Source of the DNA: Rutstroemia sp. NJR-2017a BVV2
Lineage: Eukaryota > Ascomycota > Leotiomycetes > Helotiales > Rutstroemiaceae
DNA: 64,000 nucleotides
Direction: 5' to 3'
Assembly (NCBI GenBank): GCA_002946415.1
Contig: NJPS01000045.1
Coordinates: 496,001-560,000 of the forward strand
Shown: positions 43,035-53,862 of the stretch, piece after piece
Layout of the letters: every line of letters begins with the position of its first letter
Position numbering within the stretch: position 1 is the stretch's first letter
Notes under the pieces: model-generated
Told to the model about the DNA's origin: nothing
The model's database searches: none
What the model saw: only the letters and a program-made list of their open reading frames with translations
Translations under genes and position numbers: made by a program

Positions 43035-45406
43035 ATGCCCGATCATGATGGATTGATGAGAATTTTCTGGCCTCGGGATATACCGAGAAGCGATTCGCCT
43101 GGCATAATTGTTGGCTGGAGGAACTCGGGGCTTGATGTATTTGTTGTCGCAATACTGGAGGAAGTTGAAGTGAGTGGCCTTGTGGCTAGGAAGATGGCGC
43201 TGACTGACGCTGTGGCAGGCGCGCAGTGTAGAAAATGCACTGAAAGTGGGAACTCTATTCCGAAATGCAAGTCATCCAATCGAACGGATTTACGAGTTAT
43301 GTGGACAGTCATCACTGCAGGTATTAGGCTTGGTAAACTCACCCAAGGCGGAAGTCGATACCCTTCAAATACATGCAACCACAGGGTGTGCCTATAAACT
43401 ACCCCAAATATGTTGTGCTCGAGCGTCCACCATCCAGATTGTGGTATTCGATCGACCTTTGCCCAACCGGATGCAATATATATCTCTGAACCCAATATCT
43501 TTAGCACTCGGCGATAAGCCCGAAATGACATTCCATGCGCCTGGCAGCGTCGATGCAGAAGAGGAACGCGAAGAGATTCGGCAAAGGAAAAAATCCCAGG
43601 CATTAGTCGAAAAGCTAAAGTATCACTCTGTGGTGAAGCATCCGCCTTCGCAGAAGGAGTTGGCTCTACCAAGAATTGTCAATCAAATCAACTGTGCTTG
43701 GGAGGTGCATCAGCTCTTACAGAAAAACATATCCCTTGTTGGTGCTAGGTCTAGACGAAGCTTGAGTGTTTCTGAACGAGTAGTCGAGTCTGCAACTACG
43801 ATGCGAGATTTTATTCTTGTGGCCATCTGGCAACTGATCACTCTTTACATATACCCGGTTATAAGGCGTGGTTTTGTGATTGGCCTTGTCTGCCACCGGT
43901 TTGTTGCAGAGGCTCTACTACTTTTATTGGAGTGGAGAGCCAAGCCTGACTATGCAGCTCTGAAAGACATATCTGCAACAGCGCAACAGGTGGAGATTCG
44001 TTTGCAGCAATTCTGTTATTGGCCTATGCAATATGTCACATTGAGAAAACGCAAGAGAGATTGGAGCAGTGTGACTACTAGTCATCCGGACTATATCAGA
44101 TTCTATAACAGTCTCTGGTTAGTCGCGAACGATGTGATTATAGGGATTGCGTTGGGATCCTACATAATCGACAATTCCGCTTGGGTGGCCGAAACAATCA
44201 GTGGAATACTTAGCACCTATTCGATAGCCGCGTTACAGAGAACAATTACTTGGCTGATGGATTGGCCTGCAGGTTTGAAACTTAACACTGAGTTGGCGGC
44301 ATTTCTGGGCGATCTATTCCTATGGGTTATCGATCACTGGTCAAGTAGGCAAATCTTTGAACTCCACACGGTATGATTGACTGACCTTTGTAGGTTGTAT
44401 CGAAGCTTTAAAACCAGTGCTGCCTCATGTTATCTGGTTCATTGGCTTCTCTAGCTTTGCTGGTGCCAGCATGCCGATCGCTCTATTTTCCGACTTGCTT
44501 TCCATCCTGACAATGCACATCTATTCATTCTACATGGCGTCTGCTCGAATATTCAATTGGCAATATACGATTCTACTCTCCCTGTTTCAACTATTCCGTG
44601 GCAAGAAACACAATGTCCTTCGAAAGCGAATTGATTCCTGCGATTATGACCTCGATCAGTTACTACTGGGCACGATCTTGTTCACATTACTCTTCTTTCT
44701 TCTGCCCACAGTCATTGTGTTCTACTTGACATTTGCATGTGCGCGTATGGCAATCATCTCCCTTAAAGCCGTATTAGATACATTGCTCGCATGTTTGAAC
44801 CATTTCCCGCTGTTTGCTTTGATGTTACGACTTAAAGATTCGCAACGGTTGCCAGGTTAGTATTTCTCTCCCCCTCTACAATGTCACGCTAATCAATATA
44901 GGTGGCATTCGTTTTGAGCTTCGTGATACCAAACAGTTAGCAAGCCAGATACCTAATACTCCTTCTCCCCCACCAACCTCCTACATCTACCTCAAGGTAT
45001 GCCACTCCCATCTCTGACCTCTCCCACAATCACAATCTCTAACATAATCTTCCAGTCCGTCCCCCTCACCTTCCGCGCCATGTTCCACCAATACTTCCAA
45101 CTCGGGCATCGTATCCGCAAACACTACGTCTCACCGCGCGTGCTCCTGTGTCTCGCAACAGGCAAATTCGTGCCCCCTATCCACCGCAAAAATCTGTATT
45201 CCCTCCAATACAGCATGTTGCCTGCGCGCAGAGCGGGCATTATGGATATGTGGCATGCGTTGACGGTCAATTCGGAAGATGCGAAGGATAAAGATAAGAG
45301 GAGGGGGAGCGCCATGTGGATGAATGGTGGGATGGGCGGTTTGGGTATGGGGAATGGGGTGGCGAGGAGAGGGCATGGGTATATGGCGAGGAGAGGTGGG
45401 AATTAG
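43035..45406 (+). CDS. GPI1: GPI1/PIG-Q subunit of the GPI-GlcNAc transferase
   Basis: Exons 43035-43169, 43219-44344, 44394-44855, 44902-44996 and 45056-45406 give 722 aa. The N-terminus (GLMRIFWPRDIPRSDSPG) and the membrane core match Gpi1: HRFVAEALLLLLEWRAKPDY, then QQFCYWPMQYVTLRKR, FYNSLWLVANDVIIGIALG, WLMDWPAGLKLNTELAAFLG, FAGASMPIALFSDLLS, and FRAMFHQYFQLGHRIRKHY near the end. Several membrane helices are evident. The complex adds GlcNAc to phosphatidylinositol at the ER as the first step of GPI anchor synthesis. All introns are 46-61 bp and in phase. The C-terminal tail is Gly/Met-rich. Confidence 0.95.
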
Positions 45407-45991
45407 ATTAGATTAGACTATAGTGAACTGGTTGCTGTTGAGAAGGGGATGTGATGGGGATGTAGTGGAATGGGCTTTCTTTTTGTATATATGATTGGGA
45501 TGATGACGGAGCGGGGATGGCTAAAAAAGTGGTGGATTGGGTGGGAACTCAAAATATGGTTAGAAGGTTTTTGTATGTAGTGTATGTTGATACGACTTAC
45601 TTAATGATAATGCCGAGTACGTGAAAGAGTAGACCTGGAAACGTGATCCTTGGAGAACGAGATATGTTCAGTGAGTGGGAGTGATATAAGCAAGCCGTCA
45701 ACATCACTTTATGTTCACTTCTCCAAGAGATAACAACAATTCGAATGATCACTCTCGTTCATTTCCAACATCATGTAATAAATTAGCAGAATGATGATTC
45801 CACACTATAGCAATACAGCGTTGCAGCTATTATCTAGAACCTTAGGCTAGTCTAGATCCTAACAAGTCTCTTGCAACTAGATATAGATACACAATTTCAA
45901 CCTGTAGATACCCATAAAGTTGTAAAGGATAATCCAGTCAACTCCAATAGCACCGTCCCATCCCATCCTAACATCACCCCAACCGCTAAAC
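45407..45991. other. Convergent intergenic region
   Basis: 585 bp between the stops of GPI1 and MSH2. AT-rich, no gene seen. Confidence 0.6.
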
Positions 45992-48854
45992 TCACAAAGC
46001 CTCAATACTCTTAAAAAACGCATTCCCAACCAACCTCTCATCACCCTTCACCAACTCCCGCAACAATCCAATCTTCTCCTCTTTCCCCATCCCCTCATTC
46101 TTCTCCACCTCCTCTTTCCACTTCTTTAACACCTCCTTCAGCAATGCACTTCCCTCCTCCACATCTTCCTTCTTATAGTCTTTCCCCACATCCACCCCCG
46201 TCTTCGCCCCGCCAAAGTCCTCCAACTCATCTGCCTTCCTCCTCGCCATGCCAATCACCTTCTCTGGGAACTTCACCAACTCCGCAACATGGATGCCGAA
46301 ACTCTGATCACAGATGCCTTCTTCGACTTTATACAGCAAGGTAACCTCTCTCTTCCCTTTCTCGCCTGCTTCTCCATCAATATGCGCAACAACGTGCAGA
46401 TTCTTGACTTGTGGAAACTCCTCCACCAAAGCAGTCAATTCGTGGAAATGCGTCGCAAACATACTAAACGCGCCGATCTCCCTAACGATATACTCCGAAA
46501 TAGCCCACGCCAGGCCAAACCCATCGTAGGTGCTCGTTCCTCTGCCCAACTCATCAATAATAATGAGACTCTCCTTTGTCGCCGACTTCAGGATATTCGC
46601 CGTCTCGAGCATCTCCGCCATGAACGTGGACACACCTTTCAGCTGCGAGTCCGACGCGCCGACACGCGCTAATATACAATCGAAGATAGTGAGCTCTGCT
46701 TCTGAGCACGGGACAAAACAGCCGATTTGGGCGAGCAGCGCGATGACGCCGATTTGGCGGATGTAGGTGGATTTGCCGCCCATGTTGGGGCCGGTGATGA
46801 TTAGGAAGGAGGAGGTGTCGCGGACGAGGGAGACGTCGTTGGTGATGAATTGCACGTCGTCTTGCATTTCCATGCACGGGTGGCGCGCCTCTTTCAGGAT
46901 GGTGGAGCCGGTGCCGCGGGGGTGCATTTTAGGACGGATGTAGGAGGTGGGGGCGTGGACGGAGGTGTGGGCGAGGGAGACGATGACGTCGAGGTGGGCG
47001 AGGATGGCGGCGAGGGATTCGAGAACGGGGCAGTAGGAGGCGGCTACGGAGACGACTTCGTGCACGAGGCTAGATTGCGTGCGGTTGTAGTTTTCGGAGA
47101 GTTGGTCAAACTCCCGACGGATGGATTGCAGCTTGGAGGTGGTGAAGAAGACGCCGTTTTTTTGAGTCGAGCACTCTTGGTATTTGCTCTTGTTGCGGAT
47201 GCAGCCGGCTTCGGTTCGGGTGAGACGCATGCACCAGCCATGGACTTTGTGGTTTTCGAGGAAGAGCTTTTTGTCGATTTCTTGGCCGAGATCTTTGCTG
47301 GCTGCTCGGTGCTCTTGGTCCATTTCGTACTTTAGCTTGTCGAGCTTCTTTCTTATTATTTTGAGACCCTCGTCAAATTCGGGCTTGATAATGTATTCGT
47401 GATGATCCATGGCTTCAAGGTCCACGGTTGTCTCAACCATCTCTGCTAACTTCGCCAGACTATCGCTGTACTCATGAAGTTTGACGGTATAAGCTTCATC
47501 AAGAGCGTCACGGTACTTCTCATCCATCACAGCTTCGAGAGTATTGATGAATCCCGGTAACCGAATGACAACTTGATACGCTCTAACCACATCTTCCAGA
47601 TTTGCCAATTTCTTCTGGAATCTTTTTGCCAGCCTATACAAATCCGGTATCGAGCGCATATGCTCCTCTTGTATGGTCTGCCTTAATTCGGTATCTTCAA
47701 CAAATGCCTCCACTAATTGTTGTCTCTTCTCAATCTCCTCTAGACTCATCAAAGGTTGTTTTAACCATTGCGCCAGAAGTCGACTTCCAACCGGGGTCTT
47801 GCAGTGATTGAGTAAACCGTACAGAGACATTGTCTTGGATCCATCCCGAGGACCTGGCATAAGGTTGAGTGCTTTCAAAGCAGAAGCATCCAATTTCATG
47901 AACTGTGACAAATCATGTTGATATAATTGATATTGTCCAAAATTCGAAGAGTCGTGTAATACTCCCAAATATTTGATAAGTGCCGCAGCCGAGCCCATAG
48001 CAAGTTTCAACTCGGTTTGGGGAAGTGTGCCAGCCGACTTCTCGTCTTTCAAGAGCCTAGCAAGATCCTGATCAATGTCCTTGATCGCAAAGTCGCCTCC
48101 AGGTCGTTCCGAAACAGCACATCCACAGCTGTCCATGATCGATTTGAGTTTGGTTAATTCCACATCTTTAGTTGTCTTATCGACTTGCAGCAGACATTCT
48201 TTCACTCCCAACTGAATGAGTAGCGACTCAAAATTCGAGTATAAGTCGTTATCGAGAAACTCGCTAACACCAAGCTCACGAGTGCTTGCATCTGCAAAAC
48301 ACACACCAACATTTCTCGCCTCGGCCTTCGCAGAGACTTTTACGGCAAGAATAATTGGTGCGGCATCGAGCGAGCCTCCTAGTTCTTCTTCAATATCCTG
48401 CAGGTTTCCCGGTGATGCTTGTTTTGTAATCTTCCAGTTCATTCGTCCTGTGTTCTCCCATACTTCGACTCTCTTGCCGAGCTTGAATAATGCTTCTCGT
48501 AGAAAGTTTCGAAAGACCGTTATGCTCATGGTAACTGATGGCAAACCTGTCGAATCATTTCTGCCGAGTTGGCGTAGAACTGAGGTGGTTTTGTATACCT
48601 TCATTCATATTAGCTGCGATCTTTTGGCTTGCTGGTTGGGGTGCATACGGTTCGTGCAATGAAGGATGCATCATCTCCATGCGCTGTATACCAGTCTCCT
48701 CGATCAAAAACCCTAACGGTATCATTGTCATTTTGGGGCAGGTTCTTGAAGAACTTTATAAATCCGCCTTCATCATCAACCTGTAGAATATCAGTAAATT
48801 TGTTTGAGATCAATATTATAGACGGTATACCTTCAGCTCAGGACGGGAAGACAT
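45992..48854 (-). CDS. MSH2: DNA mismatch repair protein Msh2
   Basis: Exons 48854-48831 (MSSRPELK), 48780-48649 and 48598-45992, split by two 50 bp introns, give 920 aa, close to the family length. The mismatch-binding, connector, lever and clamp domains lead to the ATPase. The ATPase has Walker A TGPNMGGKSTYIRQ, Walker B LIIIDELGRGTSTYDGFGLA, the ATHFHEL segment and the helix-turn-helix near DQSFGIHVAELVKFPEKVI. Msh2 pairs with Msh6 or Msh3 to recognise mispairs and loops. The coding strand is C-rich across the first ATPase part and G-rich at the 3' end. It is head to head with TRM10, 257 bp apart. Confidence 0.97.
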
Positions 48855-48963
48855 CTTTTTTCAAAAGTTCCTGACCGTATGAAATAATAAGCAAATCAAG
48901 CAAAAAGAACTATATTCTTTACAAATTTCGATTTACACGACATTCTATATTCATGTGAAGGAG

Positions 48964-48971
48964 ACGCGACG
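48964..48971. promoter_or_regulatory. MCB-like ACGCGACG site in the MSH2/TRM10 intergenic region
   Basis: The octamer lies 110 bp above the MSH2 ATG, in the same orientation and at nearly the same distance as the one above RAD54. It is inside the 257 bp divergent region. Confidence 0.4.
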
Positions 48972-49111
48972 TGAATGACGCTAACCCCAGGAAATCTAAA
49001 CTTCGTGTTACTGCCGGCTTGGCACAGGCGGTCAGGCCCAAAATCCATTTAAGTATTTCGACCGGCCAAAAAAATTTCCAATTTTCGAGGAAATACCAAT
49101 TGCCTGCGAAA

Positions 49112-50494
49112 ATGGCCGATATTGACGAAAGACCGTCCAAGATCCGCAAGCTGGAGGCCAGTGAAGATGCTCCAGCTTCTATTTCCCTGAGCGCCCTTGA
49201 ATCTACCGACCAATCCATCCAAGCTGAGCTCGATGCTCCCAAACCCGCCAAAGATGCCCCCACCAACACCGAAGTTATAGCCCTCTCCTCAGACCAACCA
49301 CCCCTCTCCAAGAAACAATTAAAGAAACTCAAGAAGACCCAAGCATGGGAAGCACAAAAAGCGCAACGTACTGAATTCCGGCGCACCAAGCGCCGCGAAA
49401 AAGCCGCCCGCAAAGCGATCGCCAAAGCCGAGGGACTCATCCCCCCACCTCCTCCACCTTCATCTCGACGTCCTCGTCCCGTGCCCGTCTCGTTTCTCAT
49501 CGACTGTGACTTTGACTCTTATATGACGGAAAAAGAACTCATAAGTCTGACGGCGCAAGTTACGCGGTGTTATAGCGATAATCGTACTGCGGTGTTCAGA
49601 GGCCATATGGGGATTAGCAGTTGGGGAGGGAAGATGCGAGAGAGGTTTGAGACGGTGTTGGGGGGGCATTATAAGGGCTGGAAGGGGGTGAAATTCTTGG
49701 AGGAGAATTGGGTGGATGCGGGGAAGGCGATGGATGAGGTTATGAGGGCTTGGGACGGCGGGAAGGTGGTGGGTGCGTTGGCTACGGCGAATGGCCTACC
49801 TGAAGAAGAGGGAAAGAGGGCGCAGGCTGCTAAGGGTAGCGGTAACATTGAAGAGAAAGTTGCGGAAGCGCCAGAGTTGTCGCAAACCGAGTCTGTCGCA
49901 ATTTCCCCGCCGACAGCAGTAAGCATCAAGGAAGAAGTAGAACCTTCCGCCCCCTCCCAACAGCCGAACCTGGTCTATCTCTCTTCCGACTCCCCAAATA
50001 CTCTTACCACACTCTCTCCCTACACAACCTACGTAATCGGCGGTATCGTCGACAAAAACCGCTACAAAGGACTATGCTACAAACGCGCGTGCGAAGCTGG
50101 GATACCAACTGCTAAATTGCCCATTGGCGAGTACATGGAGATGCAAAGCCGAAGCGTCTTGACCGTTAATCATGTGATGGAGATTATGATACGGTGGTTA
50201 GAGACGGGGGATTGGGGAGAGGCGTTCTTGAAGGTGATTCCGAAGAGAAAGGAGGCGAAGCTGAGGGGTAAGGGAAGAGGTAGGGATAAGGGAGAGAATG
50301 GAGAGGAAGAGGCTAATGATGGGGAGGATGGTGAGGGCGGAAGAGATGGAAGTGAAAGTGAGAGTGAAGATGAAGGCAATGATGAAGATGGGGCTCCCTT
50401 AAAGACCGAGCCTGTGGATAACGAGCTAGACGAGAAAGCTACCGGAATTGATACTGCAATGTCGGAAGAACAACCAGAAGCTGTAGAACAATAG
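49112..50494 (+). CDS. TRM10: tRNA (guanine(9)-N1)-methyltransferase Trm10
   Basis: A single exon of 460 aa. The frame is open above ATG 49112 (MADIDERPSKIRK) but only from a GTG. The basic N-terminal helix (SKKQLKKLKKTQAW, then RTKRREKAARKAIAKAEG) binds tRNA. The SPOUT domain starts at VPVSFLIDCDFDSYMTEKE and continues through QVTRCYSDNR. It closes with YVIGGIVDKNRYKGLCYKRA, GIPTAKLPIGEYMEMQSRSV and LTVNHVMEIMIRWLETGDWG. A disordered insertion of about 60 residues splits the domain. The C-terminus is a long acidic/Lys tail. The enzyme methylates N1 of G9 in tRNA. Confidence 0.95.
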   Translation: MADIDERPSKIRKLEASEDAPASISLSALESTDQSIQAELDAPKPAKDAPTNTEVIALSSDQPPLSKKQLKKLKKTQAWEAQKAQRTEFRRTKRREKAARKAIAKAEGLIPPPPPPSSRRPRPVPVSFLIDCDFDSYMTEKELISLTAQVTRCYSDNRTAVFRGHMGISSWGGKMRERFETVLGGHYKGWKGVKFLEENWVDAGKAMDEVMRAWDGGKVVGALATANGLPEEEGKRAQAAKGSGNIEEKVAEAPELSQTESVAISPPTAVSIKEEVEPSAPSQQPNLVYLSSDSPNTLTTLSPYTTYVIGGIVDKNRYKGLCYKRACEAGIPTAKLPIGEYMEMQSRSVLTVNHVMEIMIRWLETGDWGEAFLKVIPKRKEAKLRGKGRGRDKGENGEEEANDGEDGEGGRDGSESESEDEGNDEDGAPLKTEPVDNELDEKATGIDTAMSEEQPEAVEQ

Positions 50495-50631
50495 ATAAAC
50501 TAATAAATGAATCCAATTGATTGCATCACCGTGGGCAATAAATCCTCACAACGGGTATATTTCCCAATAATGCCACCCTATCCATCAAGCACGCCGAAAC
50601 GCCCAAAATCCTCAATTCCCTCAGAAAAATC

Positions 50632-51363
50632 CTAACCTTTCCTCCCCGCTCCCTTAATATATTCCTCCGCCCTAATCGCCCTCTCCTTCCTCGCCCCCAC
50701 CTCCGGCAACCCCCTCACCAACCCCTCCAACCCCTGCACACCCCTCCCCCAATCTCTCCTCACACTCCCCTGCCTCTCCCAGCTCTCTCCCTTCCCCAAA
50801 CTCACCCCACTCTCCTCATCCTCCCTACCCACCTCCTCAATCTTCTCCCCCACCGCTTTCTCCTCCCCCTCAACCACCTCCTTCCACCCCACTTCCCTCT
50901 TCACCACCACCCCCGGCACCCCCCTCCTCAGTGCCGCCACCTGCTCCACCAATTCCTCCTCTCTGATCGCGAGCGCCTTTGCCTTCTCCCACAGTCCCGC
51001 GTCGAAAGGTTCGTGTTCTTCTTTTTCCTCCACCATATCCACGTCGCCGTTGCCGAGTGCTGAGTCTAGGAACTCTGGGGAGGGCGGAAGTCCGTTGATC
51101 GAGATGTTGAGGGAGGCTGTGTGGAAGGTTTGGGCGATGTACTTTTTGGGTGAGGGTTTGTTAGCAGAGAGGAACGAAAGGAGAAAGGGAGAAAAACGAA
51201 CCCGATCAACAATTTCCTCCACCATCTTTCTCATCGCATCCTCTCCCTCAATCGGTGGTAAATCCTTATCAATCCGCTCTTTTGCTGCGCGCTTGACGTT
51301 TCCGATTAAATATTGGAGATCATCCGGTGATTGGAGTTCGATTCTCCGCTGCTCTTCCGCCAT
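50632..51363 (-). CDS. MIS14: Kinetochore protein Mis14/Nsl1 (MIS12 complex)
   Basis: Exons 51363-51202 and 51141-50632 give 223 aa. The N-terminus RRIELQSPDDLQYLIGNVKR, then the helix AKERIDKDLPPIEGED and EEIVDR-YIAQTFHTASLNISINGLPP across the intron, is the Mis14/Nsl1 signature. The rest is coiled-coil-like and acidic/basic. The MIS12 complex links the centromere to the Ndc80 complex. The 60 bp intron (GTTCGT...AAAAAG) has no stop and a length divisible by three, so the unspliced frame is also open. Splicing is preferred because YIAQTFHTAS joins directly to the conserved helix. It converges with TRM10, 137 bp apart. Confidence 0.85.
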   Translation of the reverse strand: MAEEQRRIELQSPDDLQYLIGNVKRAAKERIDKDLPPIEGEDAMRKMVEEIVDRVRFSPFLLSFLSANKPSPKKYIAQTFHTASLNISINGLPPSPEFLDSALGNGDVDMVEEKEEHEPFDAGLWEKAKALAIREEELVEQVAALRRGVPGVVVKREVGWKEVVEGEEKAVGEKIEEVGREDEESGVSLGKGESWERQGSVRRDWGRGVQGLEGLVRGLPEVGARKERAIRAEEYIKGAGRKG

Positions 51364-53862
51364 TGTTTCGTTTCCTTCTCTTTTTCGCTTTCTGTATTCC
51401 CTGTTTTGATGTGTATTTTTGCGAAGTTCAATGCACTTAATTGGTCGTTTGGCTTGAAGTTATTTTGCGTGCATTGGTAGAGTTTGCTTATCAGTATTGC
51501 GCAGTAGTAAATGAGCGTATTGCGACGGTAGCTTTGGCCTTCCGTTCCTGTTCCTGTTCCTCAAGTCCTTTCGATAACTTTAGGTTTGTTTACATTCGGC
51601 ATCACGATAGAAAATAACGATGGTCCGAGCTCAGTTACAGTACAGTCGGTTCCTTGGCTTACATCTACCGGCGGCCGCTTCTGTTACGTTGCACTCGTTC
51701 TCGGCTACACTCGTTCTCGGCACCAGCCGAGCGCATCCTCTCCTGAAACAATCGATCTCCCTCCTCGGAGAATTTTCATCATCATAGCAACCCTGCGGCC
51801 GGGAATCTTGCCAAGTTGTGTTTTGATCTCTACACATCCCAGGATTACTTTACCACAATAGTGCTGGCCTCAACGGAAAGAACAAATCCCTTGGTTCCCG
51901 AAACTTCATCCAAGTGGGTGGGTGATTCGGTCCCGCGATGAGAATGAGAGACGTATCCGTCCCAGGGCTACGGTACATATAATAACAGGTTTTCTCTAAG
52001 CCAGAAAACCAGACATCTGGGGATCCCATGCGGAAGGAGATTTAGTGATCTGCACGCTTCTTGAGAAAAACGCCTTGGATGTACGAAAGTCCTAGCTTGG
52101 CGCACCTTTCGGATTCAGCTTACTTCCCGGATTTTCCTAAGTCAAAAAGAATCCGTAGTTGAAGTGGTATGCAGAAAGTATATCTAAGCCTTCATGCTGT
52201 TAGAGGTTTGGGCCATTTATGTTGTTTTGTTTATATTTAGAAGCATATGATTGGATTGTTTCAGAAGCCAGAGGAAGGTTTCCTGCTAAAGTGATCGTAT
52301 GTTGGTCAGAGTGGCAGTGCTAAACCTTGATTCTGGGTATCAGAAAGACACTTGGCGGTATGTGCAGTCTGGAGAGACGAATCAGCGGATTCGTCGTTGA
52401 AATGTTGTGTTTGTTGTGGTTTCAATTATGCTTTCTGGAAGCATCTTTGACTATCCAGGCATAATCCTGGCTTTCTGCCCCCATTATGTGCATCATGAGA
52501 TAGCATCCGGAATCTCTTGGTCCCATTAATCAGATTTCTCTTGGTACGTCTGTTTATCGTTAGTAGCCTTAAAGGGATAGTTGTGGCATATCACCCTTGT
52601 TAGCCTACATTTTGCGTCTGTTCAGATGTATATTGTAAACATGGATCAAGTGTCCCATCATGTAAAGCTCTATGTACCTTTATGACCTTGTTTCCGTGAG
52701 CTTAGTATGACATGACCCTGCAATACCGAGAATTTCAAGAAGGTTCGGTTCCCGGCCTGTTAGTACAACGGTCCTTTCTCCAGCTTTGGAAACCCGTGGA
52801 TCTTCATGATTGTCACAACCAGGCTTGTGACTGCTCATATCCACCCTTTTCGATCCCAAGTCTAGTATCACAGTTAATAATGACATGGACCGCACGAAAG
52901 GTTCCGGAACTACGGAACTTGATTGTGAGAAACTTCCCCGCACTTCCAAATATTACATGTGAAATCTCTGACATCAGGAACAGAAAACTCTCATTAGCCA
53001 CATCCTCATTCACAGGACTGTCTCCTTCCACTTAAATTCTGCCGGACATACCCGGCTACAACTGTGATATTGCTGTACGAAAGACCTTGAGGGCACAATG
53101 AGTCAAGCCATGTTTATCTGATGTCAGTTCATGACCTACGTCGACGAAAGTTTTCTAACACACCTACAAGTTTGACCTGGAATCCCTCAAAGTATAATAC
53201 TGTTTTACCAGTTACCAGGCAGATTTAAGCTGATTTTGATTTGTACAGAACCAACATGAAACAATGAAGAAGTTTCGGGGTCGCTCGAGTGGACACCATG
53301 CCGTATTTGGTCAAGCTTGCGAATCTCTAACCAGACCGAGAAATTTGCGATTCTGGTCCAGACCACTGTCAAAAATGTCATGATGCGCTGTCTTTGTCGG
53401 AATAAGAACCTGGACCCTGTACTGCTGGGCTGTGACGGGTGAAGACGAGGATGCGCATGCGGACACAGTAAACAAGATGTATCAGAACTACCGATGAATC
53501 GTCCCACGAGGAACCCGGGGATGCCGATTTCCCAAGGAGAATTGACAAGATTCTAAACAAGCTTTAGATAACCCGTCATGAGCAATTCGATCCGTGCTTA
53601 CCTGGAGATGACGGTGCTCTTCACCTGCCATGATGCTAATGGTCACCCAGCTAGCGGATAGGGTAGGGGTGAAACTAAGCACGGATTAACATGCTGCACA
53701 CAGGTCTCTTTAGGTGATAGAACTATTTTCCTATCGACTGCCAGGATCGTACCTTTAACTATATAAGACATCCAAATTCTCCGACATAGTACGAGAGAAA
53801 GCCGAACATTGACCAGAATTACAGAACACACCATACACCCAGTGTCAGCAAACAAAGACAAC
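51364..53862. other. Long intergenic region
   Basis: About 2.5 kb. A CTGTTC triplet repeat sits near 51545, and a 14-16 bp doublet (CACTCGTTCTCGGC, twice) near 51688-51720. No frame over about 110 codons and none with known content. It separates the housekeeping genes from the metabolic locus. Confidence 0.5.
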
